Positions 47,026 through 56,324 of a DNA stretch of 64,000 nt are shown here, piece by piece; positions within the stretch are counted from its first letter, which is position 1; each line of letters begins with the position of its first letter. The notes beneath the pieces were generated by a model. The model saw only the letters and a program-made list of their open reading frames with translations. It had not been told where the DNA came from and made no database searches. Both the position numbers and the translations under genes were made by a program. This DNA is from Xanthomonas hortorum (GTDB lineage: Bacteria; Pseudomonadota; Gammaproteobacteria; Xanthomonadales; Xanthomonadaceae): positions 2,367,001-2,431,000 of the forward strand of contig NZ_CP101417.1 in the NCBI RefSeq assembly GCF_024339125.1, read 5' to 3'.

Positions 47026-47865
47026 ATGACACCTGTCCAGATCGCCGCCGTTGTCGTTACCTATCAGAGCAGCAGCACCATCGATGCCTGCCTGTCGCGG
47101 TTGCGCGCGGCCGAGGGCATCAGCGAAATCCGGGTGGTCGACAACGCGTCCAGCGACGACACCCTGGAGGTCGTGCAGCGGCATGCGCTGGCCGATGCGC
47201 GGCTGCATTTCATCGCCAATCCGGACAACCCCGGCTTTGCGACCGCCTGCAATCAAGGCGCCCGCGACTCGCAGGCGCCCTGGCTGGTCTTCATCAACCC
47301 GGACCTGATGGTCGAACCCGACACCCTGGTGCAGCTGCGCGCACGCGCGGACGGGCACCCGGCGGTGCTGTTGGGCGTGGAGCAGGTGGACGAACAGGGG
47401 CGGCCGGATGCCGCAGTGCGCCGCCGCGATCCGGACTTTGCCGCAATGCTGCGTGCACCGCGTGCCGCCGCCCAGCTGGCGGTGCCGGCCGACCCGGCGC
47501 TGGCCTTGCAGCCCGTGGACGCCATTTCCGGGGCCTTGATGCTGATGCAACGCAGCCTGTTCGACCGAGTCGACGGCTGGGATGGGGACTACCGCCTGCA
47601 CGCCGAAGATCTGGACCTGTGCCGGCGCGCGCGCCAGGCCGGTGCGCTGGTCGCGGTGGCCAACGATCTGCAGGTGGTGCACGTGCGCGGCGTCTCCAGC
47701 CGGGCGCGTCCGTTCTTCGTCGAATGGCATAAGCACCGCGGGTTGTGGCGCTATTTCCGCAAGTTCGAGGCCGGTCAACGCGGGCTTGCGACCCGGCTGG
47801 GCGTCTGGCTTGCCATCTGGACCCACGCCGCCGCGCAGGTACCGCGTTTGTTGCAAAAGAGATGA
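47026..47865 (+). CDS. GT2 glycosyltransferase, rhamnosyltransferase-like
   Basis: Family 2 glycosyltransferase of 279 residues from the ATG at 47026. The longer open frame upstream lies in the intergenic hairpin region and is not supported. N-terminal GT-A fold: IAAVVVTYQSSSTIDACLSR, then VVDNASSDDT near 40 and the DxD-like site FINPDLMVEP near 88. The catalytic-base segment DYRLHAEDLDLCRRARQAG lies near 190. This pattern matches WbbL-type rhamnosyltransferases acting on polysaccharide precursors. Substrate unknown. It precedes the xag genes but is separated from them by 129 bases with a likely promoter. Confidence 0.85.
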   Translation: MTPVQIAAVVVTYQSSSTIDACLSRLRAAEGISEIRVVDNASSDDTLEVVQRHALADARLHFIANPDNPGFATACNQGARDSQAPWLVFINPDLMVEPDTLVQLRARADGHPAVLLGVEQVDEQGRPDAAVRRRDPDFAAMLRAPRAAAQLAVPADPALALQPVDAISGALMLMQRSLFDRVDGWDGDYRLHAEDLDLCRRARQAGALVAVANDLQVVHVRGVSSRARPFFVEWHKHRGLWRYFRKFEAGQRGLATRLGVWLAIWTHAAAQVPRLLQKR

Positions 47866-47883
47866 GTTCGCCAGTGTTAAATT

Positions 47884-47943
47884 TGTGATAAATCAGTGAT
47901 GGCGGCAGGCCGAAACTGTGATACGTTTCGCCTAGAAGTGTGA
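47884..47943 (+). promoter_or_regulatory. Three TGTGAT half-sites upstream of xagA
   Basis: TGTGAT occurs three times in direct orientation (47884, 47917 and 47939) in the gap before xagA. TGTGA is the half-site of CRP-like regulators, and the Xanthomonas CRP-like protein Clp is reported to control xag genes. Full TGTGA-N6-TCACA palindromes are not present, so this is a candidate only. Confidence 0.35.
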
Positions 47944-47994
47944 TCAACCCCTAGCTTCCTGTCCCTTCCGGGTCCCCCATCAGGAATCGTACAA

Positions 47995-49023
47995 ATGTCT
48001 TTACAGAACGACCCGCGCTTGCGGGTACGTCAGTCGTGCCTCGCCTTGCCGCACTCCGGCTCGGCTGTTTCACCGCCGCGCCTCACCCGCAACCTCCGCC
48101 GTTTGCCGCTGGCATCTGCCTCGGCGCTTGCGCTGGGTTGTGCGCTGGCCGCGTTGCCAGGCACGGCGTTGGCCGGTGCCTGGACCCAGCCGCAGGGCGA
48201 CACGCTGGTGATCGTCAAGGCGCTGCATAGCGATGGCCGTGGCTGGTTCGACGATAGCCATCACCGCACCACCTTCGGTGACGGCCAACAATTCGATGGA
48301 AACGGGCGTAGCCGCCAGGACCAGCTGAATGTCTACGTCGAGCATGGCCTGACCGACAAGCTCAGTTTTATCGGCAATTTCTATTTCACCGACGTCGGTT
48401 TCAGCAATTACGGCGGAGATGGCCGTACGCGCACCAGCACGACCGGTTTTGCCGATCAGGAAATCGGCCTACGCTACGCGCTTCCGAGCGCGCAGGACGA
48501 TGTCTGGCGCAGTTCGGTGCAGGCGTTGGTTAGCATCCCGGCATATGGCCGCAGCAAGACCTACCATCCGAATAATCCGGGCCGCGACCCGGCGCTGGGC
48601 CTTGGCGACTATGGCCTGGAGCTGCGTTACAGCCGCGGGCGGGGTTACACGCTGGGCGGCCGCAACGGCTACGTCGATCTGGGCGGAGCAGTGCGCCTGC
48701 GCGGCAGTGCCGCCTCCGACGAAGTGCGGGTGGATGCGTCCACCGGTCTGAGCCTGACCCCGAGCTGGTTGTTGCTCGGCGAGCTCAACGTGATTCAGGG
48801 TCTGGGCAACGGTCGTAACGACGCTTTTATCGAAGGCAGAACTCCGGCTGATTCCGGCTTCGTCGCCACCGGCACCAACTACGACCTCACCAAGCTGCAG
48901 CTGTCCACGCTGTACACCGCGCCGGGCGGCAGCCAGTGGCAGGTGGGGTATCAACAGCCGGTGATGGGCCGCAATACCGCTGCTGCAGGCGGGCCATTCG
49001 TGGCCGCCTGGTGGCGGTTCTAA
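47995..49023 (+). CDS. xagA: Outer-membrane protein of the xag exopolysaccharide locus
   Basis: A 342-residue protein with an unusually long N-terminal leader (about 35 residues) before a signal core (LASASALALGCALAALPGTALA). The mature part is beta-rich, with alternating aromatic strands and a C-terminal Phe (VAAWWRF), as in outer-membrane barrels. It is the first gene of the xagABC locus, whose products are reported to make a biofilm polysaccharide in Xanthomonas campestris. It probably forms or supports the export pore, by analogy with NfrA in the NfrB system. The start is followed by no strong alternative; its Shine-Dalgarno sequence is weak. Confidence 0.82.
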   Translation: MSLQNDPRLRVRQSCLALPHSGSAVSPPRLTRNLRRLPLASASALALGCALAALPGTALAGAWTQPQGDTLVIVKALHSDGRGWFDDSHHRTTFGDGQQFDGNGRSRQDQLNVYVEHGLTDKLSFIGNFYFTDVGFSNYGGDGRTRTSTTGFADQEIGLRYALPSAQDDVWRSSVQALVSIPAYGRSKTYHPNNPGRDPALGLGDYGLELRYSRGRGYTLGGRNGYVDLGGAVRLRGSAASDEVRVDASTGLSLTPSWLLLGELNVIQGLGNGRNDAFIEGRTPADSGFVATGTNYDLTKLQLSTLYTAPGGSQWQVGYQQPVMGRNTAAAGGPFVAAWWRF

Positions 49024-49029
49024 GGACAC

Positions 49030-50943
49030 ATGACAATGACGGTCACCTGCGAAATGGAAGCGCTGGGACGGGCACCGGACATCGGCCGCGAACGCGGTCT
49101 GTTGGGTCGCGCGCTGGTCACGGCAGGCGTCATCACCGACGAACAGCTGCGCTCGGCGCTGGCCTTGCAGCAACGCTGGAACTCGCGTCTGGGCGATGTG
49201 ATCCTGGCCCAGCGCGGTGTGCCGGCGCAGCGGTTCTACGCCATCGTCGCCGCGCACTTCGGTCTTGAGTTCATCGACCTGGTGCAGCAGCCGCCGGATC
49301 CGGACCTGCTCACCCCCGGCGATCTGGAAAGCTACGCGCAGCGTCTGCTGTTGCCGTGGCGGCGCGAAGACGGCGTGCTGGTGCTGGCGGTGGCCGATCC
49401 CGACCCGGCGTTGTTTGCCTGGGCGCGTGCGCACTACGGCGAAGAGGTGCGGTTTGTCGGTACTGCCAAGTTCGACATCATCTGGAGCCTGCAGCGTTAC
49501 GCCGACGAGCAGCTCACCGACAACGCACTGAACCTGCTCGCCGCGCATGCGCCGACCTATTCGGCACGCCAGGTGGTCACGCGCGGGCAGAACTACACGT
49601 TGTGGGCGATCGCTGCGGTGCTGGTGATCGCGATGGTGCTGTTTCCGGTGCCGGCCTTGATCACGCTCAACGTGCTGGTGGCGTTCGGCTTTCTGGCGAC
49701 CTTCGGACTGAAGCTGCTGTTGGTGTGGTTCGGCTCGCGCCACCGCATCGATATCAAGGTCACTGAGGACGAAGTGGCCGCGCTGCGCGATGACGACCTG
49801 CCGGTTTATACCGTGCTGGTGCCGATGTACAAGGAGCCGGAAGTCCTGCCGATCCTGGCCAACGCGCTGCGCAAGCTGGATTACCCGATCAGCAAGCTCG
49901 ACGTGAAGCTGGTACTGGAAGCGGACGACTTCGACACCATCGATGCGGCCAAGAAACTCGGGCTGGAAGCGTTCTTCGAAATCATCCGGGTGCCGCCGTC
50001 GCAGCCCAAGACCAAGCCGAAGGCCTGCAACTACGCGCTGCATTTTGCGCGTGGCGAACTGCTCACCATCTACGACGCCGAAGACAAGCCCGAGCCGGAT
50101 CAGCTCAAGCGCGTGGTGGCGGCGTTCCGCAAGGCCGAGAAGGATGTGGTGTGCATCCAGGCGCGGCTGAACTACTACAACGCCGACGAGAACTGGCTGA
50201 CGCGGATGTTCACGCTGGAGTACACGCTCTGGTTCGACTTCTACCTGCCGGCGCTGGAATATCTGCGCATCCCGATTCCGCTGGGCGGCACCTCCAATCA
50301 CTTCCGTCTGGATGTGTTGCGCCAGGTGCGCGCATGGGATCCGTACAACGTCACCGAAGACGCCGATCTGGGCGTGCGGCTGATCCAGAACGGCTACCGG
50401 GTCAACGTGGTGAACTCCACCACGTTCGAAGAAGCCAACGTCAGCATTCCCAACTGGATCCGGCAGCGTTCGCGCTGGCTCAAGGGTTATATGCAGACCT
50501 GGCTGGTGCACATGCGCGACCCGGTGCATCTGTATCGCAGCACCGGGTTCAAGGGGTTCTGGGGCTTTCAGTTCTTCATTGGCGGCAATTTCTTCATCGC
50601 GCTGGGCGTGCCGGTGATGTGGGCGTTGTGCCTGATCAGCGTGGTGAGCGGTGCGCGCGTGTTCGATGCGATCTTTCCGCCGTGGCTGGCCGCGATCTCG
50701 CTGGTCAATCTGCTGCTGGCCAATGCGTTTTTCATCTACGTCACGCTGGTGGCTGCGTTCAAGCGCGATTACTTCAAGCTGGCACCGTATGCGCTGACGG
50801 TGCCGTTTTACTGGGTGTTGCAGTCGATCGCCGCTTACAAGGGTCTCTGGCAGCTGATCCACAATCCGTTCTATTGGGAGAAGACCACTCATGGCCTCAG
50901 CAAGCATTCGGAAAACGAGCGTCGCGCCGCACTCGACGAGTGA
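49030..50943 (+). CDS. xagB: XagB glycosyltransferase with N-terminal MshEN-like domain
   Basis: Membrane GT2 synthase, 637 residues (the ATG at 49036 is also possible, nine bases after AAGGA). The N-terminal region (about 20-85) matches the c-di-GMP-binding MshEN pattern: LGRALVTAGVITDEQLRSAL then RLGDVILAQRGVP. Membrane segments at about 193-235 precede the GT domain: EADDFDT near 297, YDAEDKPEPDQ near 347, TEDADLGVR near 441, and QRSRW near 479 (the Q/RxxRW motif). More membrane segments follow (about 510-620). Same layout as E. coli NfrB. In Xanthomonas campestris, xag genes are reported to make a biofilm polysaccharide, so allosteric control by c-di-GMP is likely. Confidence 0.9.
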   Translation: MTMTVTCEMEALGRAPDIGRERGLLGRALVTAGVITDEQLRSALALQQRWNSRLGDVILAQRGVPAQRFYAIVAAHFGLEFIDLVQQPPDPDLLTPGDLESYAQRLLLPWRREDGVLVLAVADPDPALFAWARAHYGEEVRFVGTAKFDIIWSLQRYADEQLTDNALNLLAAHAPTYSARQVVTRGQNYTLWAIAAVLVIAMVLFPVPALITLNVLVAFGFLATFGLKLLLVWFGSRHRIDIKVTEDEVAALRDDDLPVYTVLVPMYKEPEVLPILANALRKLDYPISKLDVKLVLEADDFDTIDAAKKLGLEAFFEIIRVPPSQPKTKPKACNYALHFARGELLTIYDAEDKPEPDQLKRVVAAFRKAEKDVVCIQARLNYYNADENWLTRMFTLEYTLWFDFYLPALEYLRIPIPLGGTSNHFRLDVLRQVRAWDPYNVTEDADLGVRLIQNGYRVNVVNSTTFEEANVSIPNWIRQRSRWLKGYMQTWLVHMRDPVHLYRSTGFKGFWGFQFFIGGNFFIALGVPVMWALCLISVVSGARVFDAIFPPWLAAISLVNLLLANAFFIYVTLVAAFKRDYFKLAPYALTVPFYWVLQSIAAYKGLWQLIHNPFYWEKTTHGLSKHSENERRAALDE

Positions 50944-52300
50944 ATCGGTCACACCGCGTCGCGACAGCGGGCTACCAGCGTTTCTGGTCGCCGTGGTGGC
51001 GTTGTCGCTGCTGAGCCAGCCGTTGTTGGTGCAGTCGGTGGGCACGGCCGCACCGGCGATGGCGCCGGGTGCAGGCTTGCCGGCGACCGGGTTGTTGTCG
51101 TGGGCGATCGATCTTGGGCTGCACAGCTGGAACCTGCCGTTCCAGGTGTGGCCGTTCGTGGCGGTGGCTGCCAATGCGCTGTTCCTGTCGCTGCTGTGGC
51201 GCGATCTGGCCGGCGTGTTCGGACGTGGCTGGGCCAGCGGGCTCACGCTACTGGTGGGTTGCAACCCGCTATTTCTGCTGCCGATCGCCGCAGGTGGTAG
51301 CCAGGCGGTGGGCCTGCTCGCGTTCTATGGCTTGTGCCGCACCCTGCGGCGCTTGCAGACGCCGGTAGAGGCCTTCACTTACCTGCGTATTGCCGGTTGG
51401 CTGTGCATCCTGCTGTGCCTGGATCTGCAGACCCTGGCGCTGTCGACGATGGTGGCGCCGTGGCTGCTGCTGGTGATGCCGCCGCAGATGCTGCGCAAGG
51501 CGCCGGGCTCGTTCTATCTGGTGTGCTATCTGCCGTTCGCGTTTCTGGTGGGCATGTGGGCCTACGTCAATCTGACCGTGTTCAATGCGCCGTGGCCGAC
51601 GCTGTCCAGCATCGCGCAGGGTGCGCATCCACTGCCGTTGCCCTTGGCGGAGCATGCAGAAGGCTGGTTGCCGGCCGTGCGTTGGGGCGTGGCGGCGGCG
51701 GTGTGCTTCCCGATCCTGGCGTTGCTGGCACGCAGCCGTAGTGGCGCGCTCACGCGCGGCGTGGTGGCCAGTGCCGGCACGGTGGTCTGTGTGGCGGCGT
51801 TGTCGTTCGCCTTCGGCTGGGCCGGCTTCGATGCCTTGTTGCTGCTGTGGGTGCCGGCGGCGTTGTTGTTGCGCGCGCTGCGTGCCGATCAGCGCAGCCA
51901 GGCGGCCGGCTTGTTGTTGCTTGGCCTGGTCGGTGCGGCGTGGGTGCAGCCGCAGGGCTGGGGTAGCTGGCTGCGTGCAGCGCCTGCCGATGCGCAGTCG
52001 TTGTTGCAGGGCGAGGCGCTGGTGATGGCCGCGCCGGTGTCGCTACCGGCGAGTCGCACAGTGGCGCCTGCAGCAGCGAATGCCGCTGTGGTGCAGCCGG
52101 CAGATGCCGCCATGGCGAGGGTCGATGCCACTGCGGCAACGCGTGTTGCTGCCGATGGCGCGTCGTCCGGCGCTGCGACGACGGACACGGTCGTGCAGCC
52201 GGGCAAGCGCACGGCAACTCTGGGTGCTGCAACGGAGTGCGCGCATCCTACGACACCGTTGACCAGCGAGGCCTCTGCCGCATGTTCAAACGCGTTCTAA
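50891..52300 (+). CDS. xagC: XagC polytopic membrane protein
   Basis: A 469-residue membrane protein with about ten hydrophobic segments between residues 28 and 385, then an Ala/Thr/Val-rich soluble tail (about 390-469). It overlaps xagB by 53 bases, consistent with coupled translation. I know no catalytic motif in it. By position it is the third gene of the xag locus and probably supports polymer export or membrane assembly. The tail overlaps the start of the next gene by 19 bases. Confidence 0.82.
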   Translation: MASASIRKTSVAPHSTSESVTPRRDSGLPAFLVAVVALSLLSQPLLVQSVGTAAPAMAPGAGLPATGLLSWAIDLGLHSWNLPFQVWPFVAVAANALFLSLLWRDLAGVFGRGWASGLTLLVGCNPLFLLPIAAGGSQAVGLLAFYGLCRTLRRLQTPVEAFTYLRIAGWLCILLCLDLQTLALSTMVAPWLLLVMPPQMLRKAPGSFYLVCYLPFAFLVGMWAYVNLTVFNAPWPTLSSIAQGAHPLPLPLAEHAEGWLPAVRWGVAAAVCFPILALLARSRSGALTRGVVASAGTVVCVAALSFAFGWAGFDALLLLWVPAALLLRALRADQRSQAAGLLLLGLVGAAWVQPQGWGSWLRAAPADAQSLLQGEALVMAAPVSLPASRTVAPAAANAAVVQPADAAMARVDATAATRVAADGASSGAATTDTVVQPGKRTATLGAATECAHPTTPLTSEASAACSNAF

Positions 52301-53250
52301 GCAGCGTGTTGTTGGTCGGCGTGTGCATGCTGGCAACCGGATGCAACGCGGACGCATCGACGTGGATGGGCGCCAACGTCAAGGTGTCGGCCAATGCGCC
52401 GTGGGAGAGCGCGTCTGCGGCGCAGTCGCTGGATGCACTGGCCAAGACCGGTGCCAGCAAGGCGCTGCTGGTGGCGTTTGTGTGGCAAGCCAATCCGCAG
52501 TCCAACGACCCGGTACTCGGCAGCGACAGCAGTGTGGAAGCCATGCGCGCCGCATTGCGCCAAGGTCACCGCGCGGGGTTGCAAACCACGCTCAAGGTGC
52601 ACGTGTGGATTCCCGGCCATTGGGCGGGCGATACCGAGCCCACCGATCAGGCGGCCTGGTTTGCCGCGTATCAGAACGCGCTGTTGCCGCTGGCCAGACT
52701 GGCCGAAGACGAACACGCCGAAGCGCTGGTGATCGGCACCGAACTGCGCAAGCTGCAGGACGCGCCGCAGTGGCCCGGCCTGGTGGCGGAAGTGCGCAAG
52801 GTCTATCGCGGCAAAGTGTTGTACGTGGCCGACGGCATGGAGCATGCCGAGAGCTTCCGCTACTGGGCGTTGTTCGATGCGGTGGGCACCAGCCTGTATC
52901 CACGGCTGTCCGAAGCGGCCGCCACGCGCACGGCAGAAATGAACGCCGCTGCGCAGCGCCTGCAGCAGCTGGGTCAACGCGTGGGCAAACCGGTGTGGGT
53001 GGCCGAGTTGGGCCTGCGCTCGGCGCGCGGCAGTCTGGCCGCGCCCTGGGAAAGCCCCGAACAACGTGCCGCCGCGGTCGATACGCGGCTGCAACTGCAG
53101 GTGTTGCAGCAGTGGCGCAAGGTGCTGCAGGCGCATGGCGTGGAAGGCATCGCGCTGTGGTGCTGGTACACCGATCCCAAGGCCGGCGGGCCGGGCGATA
53201 GCGACTTCACCGTGCAGGGCAAGCCGGCGCAGCAGGTGCTGGCGCGCTGA
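52282..53250 (+). CDS. Lipoprotein with glycoside-hydrolase (TIM-barrel) features
   Basis: A 322-residue exported lipoprotein from the ATG at 52282; the signal ends in LATGC (Cys19). The rest looks like a clan GH-A type TIM barrel: strand-end Glu residues in ALVIGTELRKLQD (likely acid/base) and VWVAELGLRSARGS (likely nucleophile), with GIALWCWYTDPKAGGPGDSD near the end. It overlaps xagC and is therefore the fourth gene of the locus. A hydrolase that trims or releases the Xag polysaccharide is a reasonable inference. Confidence 0.78.
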   Translation: MFKRVLSSVLLVGVCMLATGCNADASTWMGANVKVSANAPWESASAAQSLDALAKTGASKALLVAFVWQANPQSNDPVLGSDSSVEAMRAALRQGHRAGLQTTLKVHVWIPGHWAGDTEPTDQAAWFAAYQNALLPLARLAEDEHAEALVIGTELRKLQDAPQWPGLVAEVRKVYRGKVLYVADGMEHAESFRYWALFDAVGTSLYPRLSEAAATRTAEMNAAAQRLQQLGQRVGKPVWVAELGLRSARGSLAAPWESPEQRAAAVDTRLQLQVLQQWRKVLQAHGVEGIALWCWYTDPKAGGPGDSDFTVQGKPAQQVLAR

Positions 53251-53422
53251 GCGATTGCGCATGGCATCGTCCAGGGACAGTGCCGAGCGCCATTGCCTAG
53301 GTATCGCCGAAGCAGATCGCCCAGCGCACTGCCGCTGCGCTGCCCTTGCAGCGCGGCGGCGCCCAGGGCATCGGATTGGCTTGCACGCAGCGCGATCGCC
53401 GCTACGGGCATAATCCGGCGGC

Positions 53423-54604
53423 ATGATCATCCACTCGCTGCTCGACACCGACCTGTATAAATTCACCATGATGCAGGCGGTGCTGCATCAACACCCGGCC
53501 GCGCAGGTCGACTACCGCTTCAAGTGCCGCACGCCCGGTGTGGATCTGGCGCAGTTCATCGAGGAGATCTCGCGCGAGATCGATGCGTTGTGCCGGTTGC
53601 GGCTACGCGAGGACGAAGTGGCCTACCTGCGCAGCCTGCGCTTCATCAAGCCGGATTTTGCCGACTTCCTGGCGCTGTTTCATCTGGATCGCAAGTATCT
53701 GCAGCTGTCGGCCTCGACCACCCATCCGGGCGAGATCGAGCTGACCATCCGTGGCCCGTGGCTGCACACCATCCTGTTCGAAGTGCCGTTGCTGGCGATC
53801 ATCAACGAGGTGTGGTTCCGCAACACCTCCGAGCCGGATTTCGAGCAAGGCCGCAGCCGCCTGCGCGAGAAGGTGAGCAGCCTGCGCAGCATGCCCGCCG
53901 GCTGCAAGATCGCCGACTACGGTACTCGTCGGCGCTATTCGCAGCAGTGGCACGGCGAGTTGCTGCCGTTGCTGCGCGACGGTCTGGGCGAACAATTCGT
54001 CGGCACCAGCAACGTCTATTTCGCCAAGCATTACGGCCTGACCCCGCTGGGCACGATGGCGCACGAGTATCTGCAGGCCTTCCAGGCGCTGGGGCCGCGG
54101 CTGCGCGATTCGCAGGTGGCGGCGCTGGAATCGTGGGCGCGCGAGTACCGCGGCGATCTGGGTATCGCGTTGTCCGATGTGGTCGGGCTGGACGCGTTTC
54201 TGCGCGACTTCGACCTGTATTTCTGCAAGTTGTTCGACGGCATGCGGCATGATTCGGGCGACCCGTTCGACTGGGGCGAGCGGGTCATCGCGCACTTTCA
54301 GGCGCACCGCATCGACCCCGCGACCAAAGTGCTGGTGTTCAGCGATGGCCTCAACATCGACAAGGTGATGCGGCTGTACGCGCACTTCCACACCCGCTGC
54401 CGGCTGGCGTTCGGCGTGGGCACCAGCCTCACCAACGACCTGGGACCGACGCCGCTGCAGATCGTGATCAAGATGGTCCGCTGCAATGGCCAGCCGGTGG
54501 CAAAGCTCAGCGATTCGCCCGGCAAGAGCATGTGCGACGACCCCGGCTACCTGCGCTATCTGCGCGATGTGTTCGGTCTGCCGCCGGTACCGGAATCAGC
54601 GTGA
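53423..54604 (+). CDS. pncB: Nicotinate phosphoribosyltransferase
   Basis: Converts nicotinate and PRPP to nicotinate mononucleotide in the NAD salvage pathway. The 393 residues match the family: N-terminus [20 protein letters not shown], the segment [19 protein letters not shown] near 170, [23 protein letters not shown] near 195, and the PRPP-site region [20 protein letters not shown] near 295. It is a single gene between the xag locus and a convergent metalloprotease gene. Confidence 0.96.
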   Translation: MIIHSLLDTDLYKFTMMQAVLHQHPAAQVDYRFKCRTPGVDLAQFIEEISREIDALCRLRLREDEVAYLRSLRFIKPDFADFLALFHLDRKYLQLSASTTHPGEIELTIRGPWLHTILFEVPLLAIINEVWFRNTSEPDFEQGRSRLREKVSSLRSMPAGCKIADYGTRRRYSQQWHGELLPLLRDGLGEQFVGTSNVYFAKHYGLTPLGTMAHEYLQAFQALGPRLRDSQVAALESWAREYRGDLGIALSDVVGLDAFLRDFDLYFCKLFDGMRHDSGDPFDWGERVIAHFQAHRIDPATKVLVFSDGLNIDKVMRLYAHFHTRCRLAFGVGTSLTNDLGPTPLQIVIKMVRCNGQPVAKLSDSPGKSMCDDPGYLRYLRDVFGLPPVPESA

Positions 54605-54618
54605 TGCAGATAAACGAA

Positions 54619-54636
54619 CGGCGCCTTTCGGCGCCG
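54619..54636. terminator. Hairpin between convergent pncB and metalloprotease genes
   Basis: A perfect 7-bp stem (CGGCGCC with GGCGCCG, loop TTTC) lies 15 bases after pncB and 30 bases after the convergent gene. It lacks a U tract but is placed as a bidirectional terminator. Confidence 0.5.
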
Positions 54637-54665
54637 CTCGCATCACATGCAGTGAATCTTGCTGA

Positions 54666-56324
54666 TTACGGGCGCACCTTGGTGGCGCAGACGAACACCG
54701 ACGCCTGTTGCACGCGGCTGATGGCGCCCTGGTTCTGCAATTCGCGCGCGTGCTCGTCCATGCAGGTCAGGTAACCGAGACGGTTGCCCGCGTTCTGGGT
54801 CTTGCACAGGCTGCTTTCGGCCGAGATGTTCGCGCCGGGAATCAACCCGCCGGTCTCCAGCGTCGGCACCAGCGTGTTGCAGCTGCCGAGCTTGGCCAGC
54901 CCTCGGTTCAAGGTCCACCCGATATCGGCAAACATCGCCGGGGTCAGGTCGATGTTGAGCTGCGCCTGCACTTCCGGTGTGTCGAACGGTTCCATCAACG
55001 CGTTCGGCTGCAGATCGGTATCGAAGTGCGAGAACGTCGAACCGCCGGCCACCACGCTGGGCGCGTACAAGCGTGTACGGCCTTCGCTGTCGGTGCCCTG
55101 CAACAGCTCGGGATCCTCGTACAACGCTGCGACCACTGCGGTGCTGCTCTTCAGACGCGCACCATCGGCCTGCGACACCATGATCGCCGGGATGGTGATG
55201 TCGGTGATCGGCGGCGCGGCATTGCCCATGGTCTGCACGCCCGCTGCGTTGTTGGCGACGATCACGCCCACCGCGCCGTTGAGCTGGGCATTCTTGACCT
55301 TGATCGCGAACGCGCAGGTGCCACGGTCGATCAGTGCCACCTTGCCGGCCACAGCGGCCGCATTGGCGAACGGCGTCTCGCAGCCATCGCCGGCCGACGG
55401 TGCCGCCACGCCATCGTTGACCGTCACCACCGACTTGGCCGGGAAATTGGCCGCACTGGCCAGCGGCCCGAAGCTGGCAAAGCCCACTTCGTACTTGCCG
55501 GCTGCGCTGGCCGGTGCGGTCACCCGCAGCAAGGTGCGCGGATCCAGGATCAACGCCGCCTCGCGGTTGACGCGCGTGCCGGCCCACACCGTACGACCCG
55601 GTGTGCGCATCGCTTCTGCACGCAATGCGTTGGTCATGGTGGGGTCGTCGAACCGCTTGTTCTGCACGTTGTCGTAGGCTTGCGCGGTGTAGACGTCGGT
55701 CAGGCCGGTGCCCGAGCCGAGCACACCGGTGGTCTTGTTGAGGAAGCCCGCCGCTCCCAGGCCGTGGCCGATCTCATGCATCACCACGTTGAGGAAGTTG
55801 ATCTGGCCTTCGGGCGTCTTGCCGTCCAGACCCAGGTACCAGCCCGAGCCGGCCAGGCAATCTTCCTTGCCCAGGTCGCCGTTGAATTGCGAAAACACGT
55901 CGGCCGGATCGTTCGGATCGGGCACCAGATCCTGCCCGGCGATCGCATCGCCCAACGCGGACGGATACAGCGTATTGGGCTTGGAACCGGGGAAATCGTT
56001 GACGATCCAATTCGGGCCGGCCTGACCCAGCGTGCCGCCGGTGGCGGTACAGGTCAGCCGCGCGAACGAGGCATACACCTTGATCTCGACGTTGCTCTGC
56101 AGCACCGCACCCCACAGGTCCATGGCGTACTGGTAGGCGATGCGGCGCTGTTCGCCCACCGAGCGCCCGGGATTGCCACCCAATGGCGCTGCGGTGGTGG
56201 GATCGTTCAAGCCGACGCTGGTGCCGGCATCGCCATTGATCAGCGTGACGTTGGCGGCGCTTGCGTGCAGCGGCGCGATGGCGGCGGCCACGGCCAGAGA
56301 CAACAGCAACAAGGGCTTATTCAT
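54666..56324 (-). CDS. Secreted zinc-metalloprotease-like protein with PA domain
   Basis: Exported protein of 552 residues with a signal peptide (LLLLSLAVAAAIAPLHASA). A metal site HEIGH lies in NVVMHEIGHGLGAAGFLNK near 182. A protease-associated (PA) domain follows (about 275-380: VALIDRGTCAFAIKVKNAQL). A Cys-rich C-terminal part ends the protein. In the metzincin pattern HExxHxxGxxH the last His would fall at a Gly here, so either the third ligand is elsewhere or activity is altered. The start codon overlaps the end of a small exported protein gene by 8 bases, so the two form one unit. It is a plausible Xps substrate. Confidence 0.85.
   Translation of the reverse strand: MNKPLLLLSLAVAAAIAPLHASAANVTLINGDAGTSVGLNDPTTAAPLGGNPGRSVGEQRRIAYQYAMDLWGAVLQSNVEIKVYASFARLTCTATGGTLGQAGPNWIVNDFPGSKPNTLYPSALGDAIAGQDLVPDPNDPADVFSQFNGDLGKEDCLAGSGWYLGLDGKTPEGQINFLNVVMHEIGHGLGAAGFLNKTTGVLGSGTGLTDVYTAQAYDNVQNKRFDDPTMTNALRAEAMRTPGRTVWAGTRVNREAALILDPRTLLRVTAPASAAGKYEVGFASFGPLASAANFPAKSVVTVNDGVAAPSAGDGCETPFANAAAVAGKVALIDRGTCAFAIKVKNAQLNGAVGVIVANNAAGVQTMGNAAPPITDITIPAIMVSQADGARLKSSTAVVAALYEDPELLQGTDSEGRTRLYAPSVVAGGSTFSHFDTDLQPNALMEPFDTPEVQAQLNIDLTPAMFADIGWTLNRGLAKLGSCNTLVPTLETGGLIPGANISAESSLCKTQNAGNRLGYLTCMDEHARELQNQGAISRVQQASVFVCATKVRP

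Noticed and set aside
48469..51264. 931-codon minus-strand open frame across xagA, xagB and xagC
   Set aside because: It overlaps three well-supported genes and has no recognisable protein character.
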